In this document: piece by piece, positions 43,080 through 54,639 of the stretch
How positions within the stretch are numbered: the stretch's first letter is position 1
How the letters are laid out: every line of letters starts with the position of its first letter
Source: Clitoria ternatea
Taxonomy: Eukaryota; Streptophyta; Magnoliopsida; Fabales; Fabaceae
Direction of reading: 5' to 3'
Assembly (NCBI GenBank): GCA_037962975.1
Contig: CM075672.1
Location: 122,808,001 to 122,872,000, forward strand
DNA: 64,000 nucleotides
Made by a program: the position numbers and the translations under genes
Notes under the pieces: model-generated
The model's input: only the letters and a program-made list of their open reading frames with translations
What the model was told of the DNA's origin: nothing
Database searches by the model: none

Positions 43080-43340
43080 TCTCGCTCAAGCGAGAAGAGA
43101 TCTCGCTCAGGCAAGAATCCCCTGTATCGGTATAATGGTCTCTAGACCAATTTCGCCCAGGCGAGTGAGACTTTTGCTCAAGCGAGAAACATGTTAAGCA
43201 ATCTGGGGAGTTACTGGACGAATCTCGCTCAAGCGGGTGTGGCCGCGCTTGAGCGAGCTAGAGAGGAAATTGACACTGGACACTTTTCGCTCAAGCGTGG
43301 GTGAGTCGCTTGAGAATGTGAAGTATGATGATTGGTCAGT
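43080..43340. repeat. GCTCAAGCG motif cluster in the J LTR
   Basis: About nine variants of TCGCTCAAGCGAGA within some 260 bp, several paired as inverted halves. The 3' LTR copy is at about 49230-49515. The core is the same as in element C, with GAGA rather than GTGA flanks. Confidence 0.85.
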
Positions 43341-45773
43341 ACTCACTCAAGCGAGTGACAGGTATTGTTGTGCCTCGACCGAGCGTGACGAGTGAATAGG
43401 AGCAAGTAAGATTCTGGACGAAATTTCACTCGAGTGGGAACCTTAGAAAAATAATTTCATAATGTGGTGAATTTTCGAGTGCAATTCCGAGTGAAATAGG
43501 TCAGAAATAAGACTTTCCGAGTAAATAAAAGATCCGTTTCCGAGTGAAGGTTATGACCAAAAGAAATTCTGAGTGAATAATGAAATTCCGAGTAAAGGTT
43601 AGGTATTCCGAGTGAGGATGTGGATATGATTCCGGATGAAAGGTCTCTGAGTGTGATGTTCCGGGCAGTGGAGTTCCGAGTGGGAATTTCTGAGTTGACT
43701 GTAACTCATTCCGAGTGAAGTGTCCCTCTATGTGTGTAGTTCCAAGTGATATGGCACCGAGTGGGGATATACAGTGTGAGTTTGTCCAGAAGTACTCTGG
43801 CATAACTCCACTCGTGTAAAAAAGAAGAGTAGTCGGTTTTGAAATAATTACCGAGTGAAGAACCGATCAGAAGAATAGTCGGTTTTGAAATAATTACCGA
43901 GTGAAGAACTGATCAAAAGAATAGTCAGTTTTGAAGTAATTGTCGAGTGAAGAACCGATCAGAAGAGTAGTCGGTTTTGAAATAATTGTCGAGTGAAGGA
44001 CCGATTAGGTGGTGAGCCGGTTTGTAGTAATCTGTAGAGTGACAGACCAAGCGAGTGTGGAGTCGATGTGGAATGATTTAGCCGAGTGATAGACAGAATG
44101 TGAAGGGAATCGGCTCTGGAATAAGTTCGCTGAGTGAAAGACTGAGTGCTAGGAAGCCTCGTTCGAGTGAAATAGAAAGGAGTCGGTTTTGGAGTAAATT
44201 ACCGAGTGAAACACTGAACGAGAGATGGTCGGCCTTGGAATTATTTAACCGAACAAAAGACCAAATGAGAGAGGAATCGGTTCTGAATGATCCGGGTAGG
44301 ACATCTCCGACTGAGCCATCTCCAAGGAATGAAAAGCTGACCGAGTGTTTCAAGCAGAAAAACTTTCGAGTGGATCCCCTTCCGAGTGAAGCAGTTTTAA
44401 AAGAGGAGACTGATGAGTTCTCCATAGACGGACTCGGTAGTGGTCCAGTCGGACTTGGTAGTGTCAAGTCGGCATATATGCTGACCAGGTAGAATTCTAG
44501 TCGGCATATATCCCCAGAATACCGAACCAGTGGCAGAATTTATCTTTTACACCAATTTTGGCATTTTATACATATTTTAGTATATTTTTCTTCAATCATA
44601 CAAGGCTCCAGTAGGTAGACAGTGGTAAAAGTCAAAATACAGCTCATTCCTTATCTAAAATCTCTATTATTTCCATAATTGATACACCTAACCTCCAGTC
44701 ACGAGAAAGCTTGTCCCCCCACTTGTCTTGTGCATTATTAAATCAATACCACACCTTTTCCAAGTCTGAATTCTCAGAGCAACAAAAATTTGTAAAAGTC
44801 TCTCTTTCTCATTCCTTTTCTACATACAAGCCACTCTGATTCAAAGCTAGGACACTAAGAAGGAAACTTTTTCAACCAATCTAAGACCCTTCATCAAGGT
44901 AAGAGGGGATAGGGTTGTGAATAAATATGGAAGGGGTAGAATTGTATGTTGTTCTAGAATTTTCCAGAATTATTTTCGTAACTTGTTGCTCAATTTTGAA
45001 GCTAAAAACGTGTGAATTTAATTCTGACCTTCATCAAAGTTGTAGATCTTTTTGTTATGTGAATTTTGAGACCTGAACCGACTAATTTGGATATGTATAG
45101 CATGAGTTATAGCCAAAATACTACAGCATGTACGTTTTGGAATATGTATCTTCTATTTTGTGTATATATTGATATTCTGTGAATTATACATACATTTTTA
45201 GACTTTGATGTCTTCACAAAAGTTATAGATATTTGTGTTATGGATCTATAGAAAGTCGTTTCAAGTTAAAAGGATATTTGTAGCTCTAGTTATGCCTAAA
45301 ATATAGAAGCATGTTCATGATGAAAATCTGCTGACATAAATTACAAATTGTATTTTTAAAACTGCGAATTTTGTGATGCGAATTAGTGTTCAGTGTCTTC
45401 ATAAAAGTTTTAGATATTTGTGTTATGAGTAATTTAGAACTGGTCCCATGCCAAAATTATTTTTGTAGCTTCAGAAACGTTGAAAATACCAACATATGTA
45501 CGTTTTGCTACTTTCTTTGAGATGGTTTAGTATACTGTGATTATGTGATGTTTCTGCTTGGAATTTGAAATTATGGTCTTCATGAAAGTTGTAGATACTT
45601 TTGTTATGGAACTACAGAAAGTGGAATTACTTAAAAAGGATGTGATTTGCTCACGTTATGGTCATTTTACTAATGTATGTTGCTGTGGTAAAAATTCTAA
45701 AATCTACCTATAATGGTTATTATGGATGAAAATGATATTTCCATGTGGGCAATGATTTATTTTTGAATTGTTA

Positions 45774-45900
45774 AGGGCCATGAAGGTGTAGGGATTCATG
45801 GTTATGCTAATTCCTACTTGTGTATTTTGGTATTTGAAAGCGAGGGCCATGAAGGTGTAGGGATTCATGGTTATGCTAATTCCTACTTGTGTCTCTATGA
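45774..45900 (+). repeat. Minisatellite in the J 5' LTR, two units
   Basis: Two copies of a unit beginning AGGGCCATGAAGGTGTAGGG and ending near CCTACTTGTGT, the first with a GTATTTGAAAGCG tail. The 3' LTR has six. Confidence 0.9.
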
Positions 45901-46396
45901 GACTTTTTACTACAGTATTCCCACCAAACCAAAATGGATCCAGCATGACATCATTTGACTAAGTTCAAGATTTATTATATATAAATGAACTTATTGACAT
46001 ATTCATCATATCATTATAGTTGTTGATTGTGTTTGTGCAATTTTACTTATTTTATACTTATTCTATATTCTGTCTTACTCTTACATTAATTTTTATAGTG
46101 CATGCTACACAGAATGACGAGTGATGCCATGAACGAAGCTTTTAAGAATTATTGCTTGGACTTTGGCTTCATTTTTAATTTAATGGGTTGTAATAGAATA
46201 ATGTACCATGTACTGTTAATTTCTATATCGTTTCCGCTATATAAATGTTTTATGCTTTAAGTGTTCCCGACTAGTATGCATGATAATATTCCGCATTTAT
46301 CAACTTTTATGTGACTTCAAAATTTAAATTAAGAGTTTCAAAATGATTCTTTAAACGCGAAAAATTTATTCGGGAAAAATTACTTGGGCGTCACAT

Positions 46397-46411
46397 TGGT
46401 GGAATCAGAGC
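46397..46411 (+). promoter_or_regulatory. Degenerate primer-binding site of J
   Basis: TGGTGGAATCAGAGC lies one base after the LTR. It resembles the tRNA-Met PBS (TGGTATCAGAGC) with three extra bases and one change, so priming efficiency is doubtful, or another tRNA is used. Confidence 0.55.
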
Positions 46412-46707
46412 ATTTTCAAAAATTCGGGACCAATTGCTATGACATGTATTGTTTCATTGATATACTACATGAATTGTTTGATTACTTTCTTGATAATATG
46501 CTAAGTGTGTGCTATATGACTTGTGCCTAACTGATAAATTACAAACTGACTTGTTTGATTACTTGCTTGACAATATGTTAAATATGTGTTATATGACTTG
46601 TTGCTTAACTGATAAATTGTAGAATACTTATAGTTACGTTATAATATTGTAAATATATACGATATATTTTCCCTTAGAATTAGTATAAACCAAACCACAA
46701 ATGTAGG

Positions 46708-47790
46708 ATGGCAAGAAACAATAACGACGCTATGGCAGCCGCTTTCAACCGCTTGGCTAAAGCCATAGAGAGGCAAAATCAACCAAGGAGTACTGGAGGA
46801 CTTCACGGATTAGATCACTTCCTAAAAAGGAAGCCATCACAATTCAAAGGAGGCTATAATCCAGAGGTAGCATACCTGTGGGTTAAGGAAATAGAACGCA
46901 TTTTCAGAGCCTTGTCCTACACAGAATTCAAAAAGGTGGAGTATGCCACCTACATGATGGTTGAGGAAGTAGAAAACTGGTGGATCCATGCCAGAATTCG
47001 TATGATTGAGACTGACAGACCTTTGGACTAGATCAACTTCAGAGATTGTTTTCTGGAGAAATATTTTCCAGCGAGTGTGAAGAGCCAAAAGAGCTGGAAT
47101 TCATGGAGCTGAAATAAGGCTCAATGTCTGTTGGTGAGTATGCTGCAAAATTTGAAGAATTATCTCTCTTTTATCCTCCTTTCCAACAGGCTGGTGCTGA
47201 AGCCTCGAAGTGTGTCAAGTTCGAGAACGGGTTGAATCTTGAAATCAAAGAGGCTATTGGTTATCAAGAAATTTGGAGTTTCCCCATCTTGATCAATAAA
47301 TGTCAAATTTTTGAAGAAAACCACCAAGCCAGATTGGCACAAGAGAAGATTAATAGAAAACTGAGACCTCAGTTAGTTGCCTTCAAAAAGAGAGGATTGT
47401 TTTATCCAAATCGTGTCAAGGGAGGATCATCATCATCTTCTCCTGAAAGACGTAACAATCATGTGAATATAAAGTGTCATAACTGCAGAGGTAATCACCA
47501 TATACGTGATTGCAATAGACGCTTAGAAAATGTCACTTGCTATAGATGTAATTAGAAGGGTCACATCAGCCCAAATTGTCCACAGAACCATCAACTCAAC
47601 AACAACAATAACACCATGAATAATCAAAGAGGTTCTAGTTATCAAGGAGTCCGTGGAGGAAACGCTCGTGCTGTTCAACCTCTAAGACAGTATGGGGAGT
47701 CAACAGACAAGAGATTACAACCAGCAACAGGAAGAGTCCTTGCCATCAGCGGTTCAGAGGCAGACTAAGCAGATAACCTTGTGCAAAGAT
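46708..47790 (+). pseudogene. Element J gag with nucleocapsid
   Basis: Gag starts MARNNNDAMAAAFNRLAKAIERQNQ and has LDHFLKRKPSQFKGGY, WVKEIERIFRALSYTEFKKVE and ENWWIHARIR. A TAG after PLD (47029) replaces the usual Trp; a one-base deletion follows near 47085, then YAAKFEELSLFYPPFQ and KFENGLNLEIKEAI. Two knuckles: CHNCRGNHHIRDC near 47480 and CYRCN, stop, KGHISPNC near 47540-47580. Damaged Gag means the copy is not a protein source itself. Confidence 0.8.
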
Positions 47791-47985
47791 CTGGAAGTAA
47801 TTCTAGGGATGAACTGGTTATCGGCGAATCGAGTCTTGGTGGATTGTCATAACAAGACCGTGATGTTTCTATCAGAAGGAAATGCTATTTCTGACAATCC
47901 CAAGATCTTTGCCTTAAAAGGTGAAATTCAATTGTTTGCCTTGTTTACTCTTTCCAAAGGAGATGATTTAAATGCTTGGAAGCTC
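47775..47985 (+). pseudogene. Element J protease C-terminal scrap
   Basis: LEVILGMNWLSANRVLVDCHNKTVMF and IQLFALFTLSKGD correspond to the end of Tekay protease and the linker to RT. The catalytic DSG part and everything after the linker are missing: deletions lie on both sides, the second junction near 47985. Confidence 0.75.
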
Positions 47986-48960
47986 TCTATTCTTCCTTCA
48001 TTTTCGTATACATGCTAGGGCTTGGGATAGTTTGGAGCTTGAGGTAAATTTCCCTACTTTTTTGTTGTTTTTAGCTCTAGGTTTTGGTTTCTATGTTGAT
48101 TGCCTTATGAACGGGTTTAGGAATAGGAACCATTTTCATGTAAAACCCAAAAGGTGGGATATGTTTTATGTGTGTTTTTGGATGGGTGTGAAGTAGTATA
48201 CAAAATTTCATGATTAGAGATGGAAGATGATGGTTGTTAATGGTGATTGTTTGATTTTAATGGAACCCTAACTCTAGGATTTGGGGGAAATGAGTAATAA
48301 TGTTATGAAAAATGATTTTTAGTGAAAACCCATGATAATGTGTGTGAGTGTTGTTAATTATGGAAATTAGTGATTATTAAAAATGGTTATTAAGTTTTGA
48401 TGAAAAACCTTAAGTGTAGTGATTTGGGGATTTTGACTAAATTGATGATTTTGATGACTTTGAATACTCTAGAATGATTATATATGAAGAAATGAATGTT
48501 GAAGCATTGGTGTTGATTATTTAGGATTGAGAGAGGAATGTATATGAGTATTATGTGGTTACAAGCCATTGATAGTGGATTAAGGAAATAGATACTTGAG
48601 TTGATGAGTGGGTATGCCATTGTGAAATAGTTAAATTGGTAAAGGTCTTAGATGGAGCCAAAAGGCTTATAATGAGTTTGAATAAATTTTGGTGATAGTT
48701 AAATGATTCATGTGATGATTTGGAGATCTTAAGGCTAAGGGCCATAGTATTGTTATTGTTAGATGTGGTTAGCTCTTTAAGATATAAAAAATCTTGGTCT
48801 TGGGAGAGGAATTCCCGAAGCCTAACATGAGCATGTAAATTGGATTTAGACAAGTCTAGGACTTGATAATGAATGTTGGGGGATGATGCCTTATGATGGT
48901 ATATTAATAGCATGTATATGAATGTTTGTGATAGGATTGTGTTTCGGAAGATGATGCAGA
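47986..48960 (+). other. Unrecognised segment in J in place of pol, possibly captured DNA
   Basis: About 1 kb, AT-rich, unlike the rest of any element here. Near 48020-48050 TTGGAGCTTGAG|GTAAATTTCCC looks like an exon end and splice donor, followed by a T-rich stretch. Open frames on either strand are short. It may be part of a host gene, an unrelated repeat or drifted noncoding DNA. Confidence 0.4.
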
Positions 48961-49012
48961 ATGTTTCCAACTTTAAATTTCGAGGACGAAATTTTTATTA
49001 GGGTGGGAGAAT
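48961..49012 (+). promoter_or_regulatory. TTTCGAGGACGAAA motif and polypurine tract of J
   Basis: AAATTTCGAGGACGAAATTT (perfect inverted repeat with a 4-base loop) is followed by AGGGTGGGAGAAT next to the LTR. The same inverted repeat precedes the polypurine tract in D and E. Confidence 0.8.
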
Positions 49013-52000
49013 TGTAACATCCCAAAAATTTCAATCCCATGGATAATCATCTTTAATCTAGATCATTAATGATAAGTTTAGAATAAAAGTTTATAAGTAT
49101 GACTATTTGAACAAGTTTTATATGCCTCACATATTGTATATGAGGTGTTGGAAGTGAGGGAATTGGCTGTGAATGCAAATTTCATGGGTTGAGTTGTTAG
49201 AATTTTCATTTTTGTTTGGGTGCTGATATTCTCGCTCAAGCGAGAAGGGATCTCGCTCAGGCGAGAATCCCCTGTATCGGTATAATGGTCTCTAGACCAA
49301 TTTTGCCCAGGTGAGTGAGACTTCTGCTCAAGCAAGAAGCATGTTAAGCAATCTGGGGAGTTACTGGACGAATCTCGCTCAAGCGGGTGTGGCCGCGCTT
49401 GAGCGAGCTAGAGAGAAAATTGACACTGGACACTTTTTGCTCAAGCGTGTGTGAGTCGCTTGAGCGAGAATGTGAAGTATGATGATTGGTCAGTACTCAC
49501 TCAAGCGAGTGACAGGTATTGTTGTGCCTCGACCGAGCGTGACGAGTGAATGGGAGCAAGTAAGATTCTGGACGAAATTTCACTCGAGTGGGAACCTTAG
49601 AAAAATAATTTCATAATGTGGTGAATTTTCAAGTGCAATTCCGAGTGAAATAGGTCAAAAATAAGACTTTTCGAGTAAATAAAAGATCCGTTTCTGAGTG
49701 AAGGTTATGACCGAAAGAAATTCCGAGTGAATAATGAAATTCCGAGTGAAGGCTAGGTATTCCGAGTGAGCTATGTTCGAGACAGGACCTTCCGAGTGAG
49801 GATGTGGATATGATTCCGAATGAAAGGTCTCTAAGTGTGATGTTCCGGGCAGTGGAGTTCCGAGTGGGAATTTCTGAGTTAACTGTAACTCGTTCCGAGT
49901 GAAGTGTCCCTCTACATGTGTAGTTCCGAGTGATATGGCACCGAGTGGGGATATACTGTGTAAGTTTATCCAGAAGTACTCTGGCATAACTCCACTCGTG
50001 TGAAAAAGAAGAGTAGTCAGTTTTGAAATAATTATCGAGTGAAGAACCGATCAGAAGAATAATCGGTTTTGAAATAATTGCCGAGTGAAGAACTGATTAG
50101 AAGAATAGTCGGTTTTGAAGTAATTGCTGAGTGAAGAACCGATAAGAGGAGTAGTCGGTTTTGAAATAATTGCCGAGTGAAGGACCGATTAGGTGGTGAG
50201 CCGGTTTTGTAGTAATCTGCAGAGTGACAGACCGAGCGAGTGTGGAGTCGGTCTGGAATGATTTAGCCGAGTGATAGACAGAATGTGAAGGGAATCGGCT
50301 CTGGAATAAGTTCATCGAGTGAAAAACTGAGTGCTAGGAAGCCTCGTTCGAGTGAAATAGAAAGGAGTCGGTTTTGGAGTAAATTACCGAGTGAAACACC
50401 GAACAAGAGATGGTCGGCCTTGGAATTATTTAACCGAACGAAAGACCGAATGAGAGAGGAATCGGTTCTAAATGATCCGGGTAAGACATCTCCGACTGAG
50501 CCATCTCCAAGGAATGAAAAGCCGACCGAGTGTTTCAAGCAGAAACACTTCTGAGTGGATCCCCTTCCGAGTGAAGCAGTTTTGAAAGAGGAGACTGATG
50601 AGTTCTCCTCAGACGTACTCGGTAGTGGTCCAGTCGGACTCGGTAGTGTCCAGTCGGCATATATGCTGACCGGGTAGAATTCCAGTCGGCATATATCCCC
50701 AGAATACCGAACCAGTGGCAGAATTTATCTTTTACACCAATTTTGGTATTTTATACATATTTTAATATATTTTTCTTCAATCATACAAGGCTCTTGTAGG
50801 TAGACGGTGGTAAAAGTCAAAATACAGCTCATTCCTTATCTAAAATCTCTATTATTTCCATAATTGATGCACCTAACCTCTAGTCACGAGAAAGCTTGTC
50901 ACCCCACTTGTCTTGTGCATTATTAAATCAATACCACACCTTTTCCAAGTCTGAATTCTCAGAACAACAAAAATTTGTAAAATTCTCTCTTTCTCATTCC
51001 TTTTCTATGTACAAGCCACTCTGATTCGAAGCTAGGACAGTAAGAAGGAAACGTTTTTCAACCAATCTAAGACCCTTCATCAAGGTAAGAGGGGATAGGG
51101 TTGTGAATAAATATGGAAGGGGTAGAATTGTATGCTGTTTTAGGATTTTCCAGAATTATTTTCCTAACTTGTTGCTCAATTTTGAAGCTAAAAACGTTTG
51201 AATTTGATTCTGACCTTCATTAAAGTTATAGATCTTTTTGTTATGTGAATTTTGAGACTTGAACCGACTAATTTGGATATGTATAGCATGAGTTATAGCC
51301 AAAATACTACAGCATGTACGGTTTGGAATATGTATCTTCTATTTTGTGTATATATTGATATTCTGGGAATTATAGATACATTTTTAGACTTTGATGTCTT
51401 CACACAATTGTAGATATTTATGTTATGGATCTATAGAAAGTGGTTTCAAGTTAAAAGGATATTTGTAGCTCTAGTTATGCCTAAAATATATAAGCATGTT
51501 CATGATGAAAATCTGCTGACATAAATTACGAATTGTATTTTTAAAACTGTGAATTTTATGATGCGAATTAGTGTTCAGTGTCTTCATAAAAGTTTTAGAT
51601 ATTTGTGTTATGAGTAATTTAGAACTGGTCTCATGCCAAAATTATTTTTGTAGTTTCAGAAACGTTGAAAATACCAATATATGTACATTTTGCTACTTTC
51701 TTTGAGATGGTTTAGTATACTGTGATTATGTGATGTTTATGCTTGGAATTTGAAATTATGGTCTTCATGAAAGTTGTAGATACTTTTGTTATGGAACTAC
51801 AGAAAGTGGAATTACTTAAAAATGATTTGATTTGCTCACGTTATGGTCATTTTACTAATGTATGTTGCTGTGGTAAAAATTCTAAAATCTACCTATAATG
51901 GTTATTATGGATGAAAATGATATTTCCATGTGGGCAATGATTTATTTTTGAATTGTTGAGGGCCATGAAGGTGTAAGGATTCACGGTTATGCTAATTCCT

Positions 52001-52837
52001 ACTTGTGTATTTTGGTATTTGAAAGCGAGGGCCATGAAGGTGTAGGGATTCATGGTTATGCTAATTCCTACTTGTGTACTTTGGTACTTGAGAGCGAGGG
52101 CCATGAAGGTGTAGGGATTCATGGTTATGCTAATTCCTACTTGTGTACTTCGAGAGCGAGGGCCATGAAGGTGTAGGGATTCATGGTTATGCTAATTCCT
52201 ACTTGTGTACTTTGGTACTTGAGGGCCATGAAGGTGTAGGGATTCATGGTTATACTAATTCCTACTTGCGTACTTATTTTCGCAAGGGCCATGAAGGTGT
52301 AGGGATTTATAGTTATGCTAATTCCTACTTGTGTCTCTATGAGACTTTTTACTGCAGTATTCCCACCAAACCAAAATGGATCCAGCATGACATCATTTGA
52401 CTAAGTTCAAGATTTATTATATATAAATGAACTTATTGACATATTCATCATATCATTATGGTTGTTGATTGTGTTTGTGCAATTTTACTTATTTTATACT
52501 TATTCTATATTCTGTCTCACTCTTACATTAATTTTTACAGTGCATGCTACACAGAATGATGAGTGATGCCATGAACGAAGCTTTTAAGAATTATTGCTTG
52601 GACTTTGGCTTCATTTTTAATTTAATGGGTTGTAATAGAATAATGTACCATGTACTGTTAATTTCTGTATCATTTCTGCTATATAAATGTTTTATGCTTT
52701 AAGTGTTCCCGACTAGTATACATGATAATATTCCGCATTTATCAACTTTTACGTGACTTCAAAATTTAAATTAAGAGTTTCAAAATGATTCTTTAAACGC
52801 GAAAAATTTATTCGGGAAAAATTACTTGGGCGTCACA
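49013..52837 (+). repeat. 3' LTR of J
   Basis: 3825 bp, collinear with the 5' LTR. Most of its extra 292 bp comes from four additional minisatellite units; a 30-bp CGAGTG-containing segment near 49762 is also extra. Confidence 0.93.
51959..52345 (+). repeat. Minisatellite in the J 3' LTR, six units
   Basis: Six units of about 51-69 bp, each beginning AGGGCCATGAAGGTGTA. The first has the tail of unit one of the 5' LTR and the last the tail of unit two, so four units were added internally. Antisense open frames here (repeated NPYTFMAL) are by-products. Confidence 0.92.
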
Positions 52838-52842
52838 GCAAG
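52838..52842. repeat. Target-site duplication of J, right copy (GCAAG)
   Basis: Matches 42858-42862; the D gag frame resumes after it with the zinc knuckle. Confidence 0.93.
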
Positions 52843-53766
52843 TGCTTTAAGTGTGGTGGAGACCACTTCGCTCAGGATTGTAATAATGATGATGAGGTTG
52901 TATGCTACCACTGCAATGAGAAAGGGCATATTCGCCCCGACTGCCCTCAGCTACAGCAAGCTAATGCTAATGTACACCGTAGAGGCTTCCGGGGAAGAGG
53001 CCATGGAAACGGTAATTTTGGTGGCCGAGGGAATGGAGCTCGGGGTAACATGATGGTTGCTTGGAATAACCGTAGGGGAAATGCTAATCAACCAGCTGCA
53101 GGCAGAGTCTATGTAATCAATGCCAAGGATGCTGCACAAGAAAACGATTTGGGGCAAAGTAAGTGTTCACTCGGTAGGCATACCCTTGATATTGTTTTTG
53201 ATTCTGGAGCTACACACTCCTTTATTGCTGATGATTGTGTGAGGCAGCTGAGATTGCCTGCTGTTGACATGGATCAGACTTTGGATATATCCAATCCGAC
53301 CGGTATTAAGATGTGGACATCTATGATGTGCAAGGATGTATCCTTCACGTTGGGTGATCGGAGTTTTACTGCCGACTTGATATGCTTACCCTTGATGGGC
53401 ATTGACATTGTGCTTGGCATGGATTGGCTATCAACCAACAAGGTGATGGTCGATTGTCAAAACCGACGAGTGATTTTTCCGAAACCGACTGCCAACGACT
53501 ACACGGTCCAAGGTATATCCCAACTACTTGTGATGTTTTGTTTGGCTGAGGGAGAGAGTAGATCCCGAGTGCACGATATTCCGATTGTTTGTGACTTTCC
53601 TGAGGTGTTTTCGAAGGATGTGCCGGGTGTCCCTCCAAATAAAGAAATTGAATTCTCTATTGATCTGGTTCCTGGAGCCGAGCCAGTCTCCAGTGTCCCC
53701 TATAGGATGTCTCCGACTGAGTTAGCTGAGTTGAAGAAACAAGTTGATGAGTTACTTTTAAAATAA
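52843..53766 (+). pseudogene. Element D nucleocapsid and protease
   Basis: Two zinc knuckles, CFKCGGDHFAQDC (CX2CX3HX4C) and CYHCNEKGHIRPDC (CX2CX4HX4C), then an Arg/Gly-rich stretch to GRVYVIN. Protease: IVFDSGATHSFIADDCV with catalytic DSGA near 53200, and IDIVLGMDWLS near 53402. The linker PYRMSPTELAELKKQVDELL ends at a TAA at 53764, with a TGA three codons later, both within what should be the start of RT. Confidence 0.9.
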
Positions 53767-54639
53767 TTTATCTGACCTAGTATATCACTGTGGGGTGCTC
53801 CGGTGTTACTAGTGGAAAAGAAAGATGGGAGTATGCGGTTATGTATTGATTATCGACAGCTGAACAAGCTTACGATAAAGAATCGGTATCCCTTACCGAG
53901 GATTGATGATCTAATTGATCAATTACGGGGTGCTTCAGTCTTTTTAAAGATCGATTTACGATCGGGATACCATCAGATCTGAGTCAAGGATTCAGATATT
54001 CCCAAGACGGCATTTAGGACCCGGTATGGTCACTATGAGTACGTAGTAATGTCGTTCGGTGTAACCAATGCCCCTGCTGTGTTCATGAACTATATGAATA
54101 GCATCTTTTACCCCTACTTAGACCAATTCGTGGTCGTCTTTATCGATGACATCTTGGTTTATTCCAAATCTTCCAAGGAGCATGAGGAACATCTACGATC
54201 GGTGCTCCAAATACTGAAGGAAAAACAACTGTTTGCTAAGCTCTCTAAGTATGACTTCTGGATGGATAGAATCCATTTTCTGGGGCATGTGATCTCCGTG
54301 GAAGGTGTCTCAGTTGATCCTTCCAAAGTGGAAGCTGTTATGGCGTGGGAGAGACCTAAGTCGGTCTCGGAGATCAGGAGTTTTATGGGCTTAGCTGGCT
54401 ACTATCGGAGATTTATTGAAGGGTTCTCTAAGATTGCACTACCATTGACCAAGCTGACTCGGAAGAATGTTCCTTTTGTGTGGAATTCCGAGTGTGAGAG
54501 GAGTTTCCGAGAGTTGAAGAATAAGCTAACTACCGCTCTTGTGTTGGCATTACCAAACCTGCAGGAAAGCTTTGTAGTTTATTGTGATGCATCCGGACTC
54601 GGTCTCGGATGTGTGTTGATGCAGAATGGCCGAGTATAG
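53767..54639 (+). pseudogene. Element D reverse transcriptase and start of RNase H
   Basis: RT motifs in order: LLVEKKDGSMRLCIDYRQLN, NRYPLPRIDDLIDQL, KIDLRSGYHQI (followed by a TGA near 53982), FGVTNAPAVF, and the active site FIDD at 54139-54150. The connection domain has FLGHVISVEGVSVDPSK and IRSFMGLAGYYRRFI. RNase H begins VVYCDASGLGLGCVL. A one-base deletion near 54635 ends the frame; the rest continues in another frame. Confidence 0.9.

Larger units (their letters stand above)
42863..46395 (+). repeat. 5' LTR of J
   Basis: 3533 bp. In order: GCTCAAGCG motifs (about 43080-43340), CCGAGTGAA motifs (about 43480-44420), an AT-rich stretch, and a two-unit minisatellite (45774-45900). No gene found. 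Confidence 0.93.
42863..52837 (+). mobile_element. Element J: non-autonomous Tekay-like retrotransposon inside D
   Basis: LTRs of 3533 and 3825 bp (TGTAACATCCC...GGGCGTCACA) and an exact GCAAG duplication. The 2.6-kb interior has gag and a scrap of protease, no RT, RNase H or integrase, and about 1 kb of unrecognised DNA. It must use proteins of a related element. Gag and LTR ends resemble D, but the LTR body differs and contains GCTCAAGCG motifs like those in C. Confidence 0.93.

Noticed and set aside
51889..52388. Antisense frames with repeated NPYTFMAL
   Set aside because: By-product of the LTR minisatellite in J.
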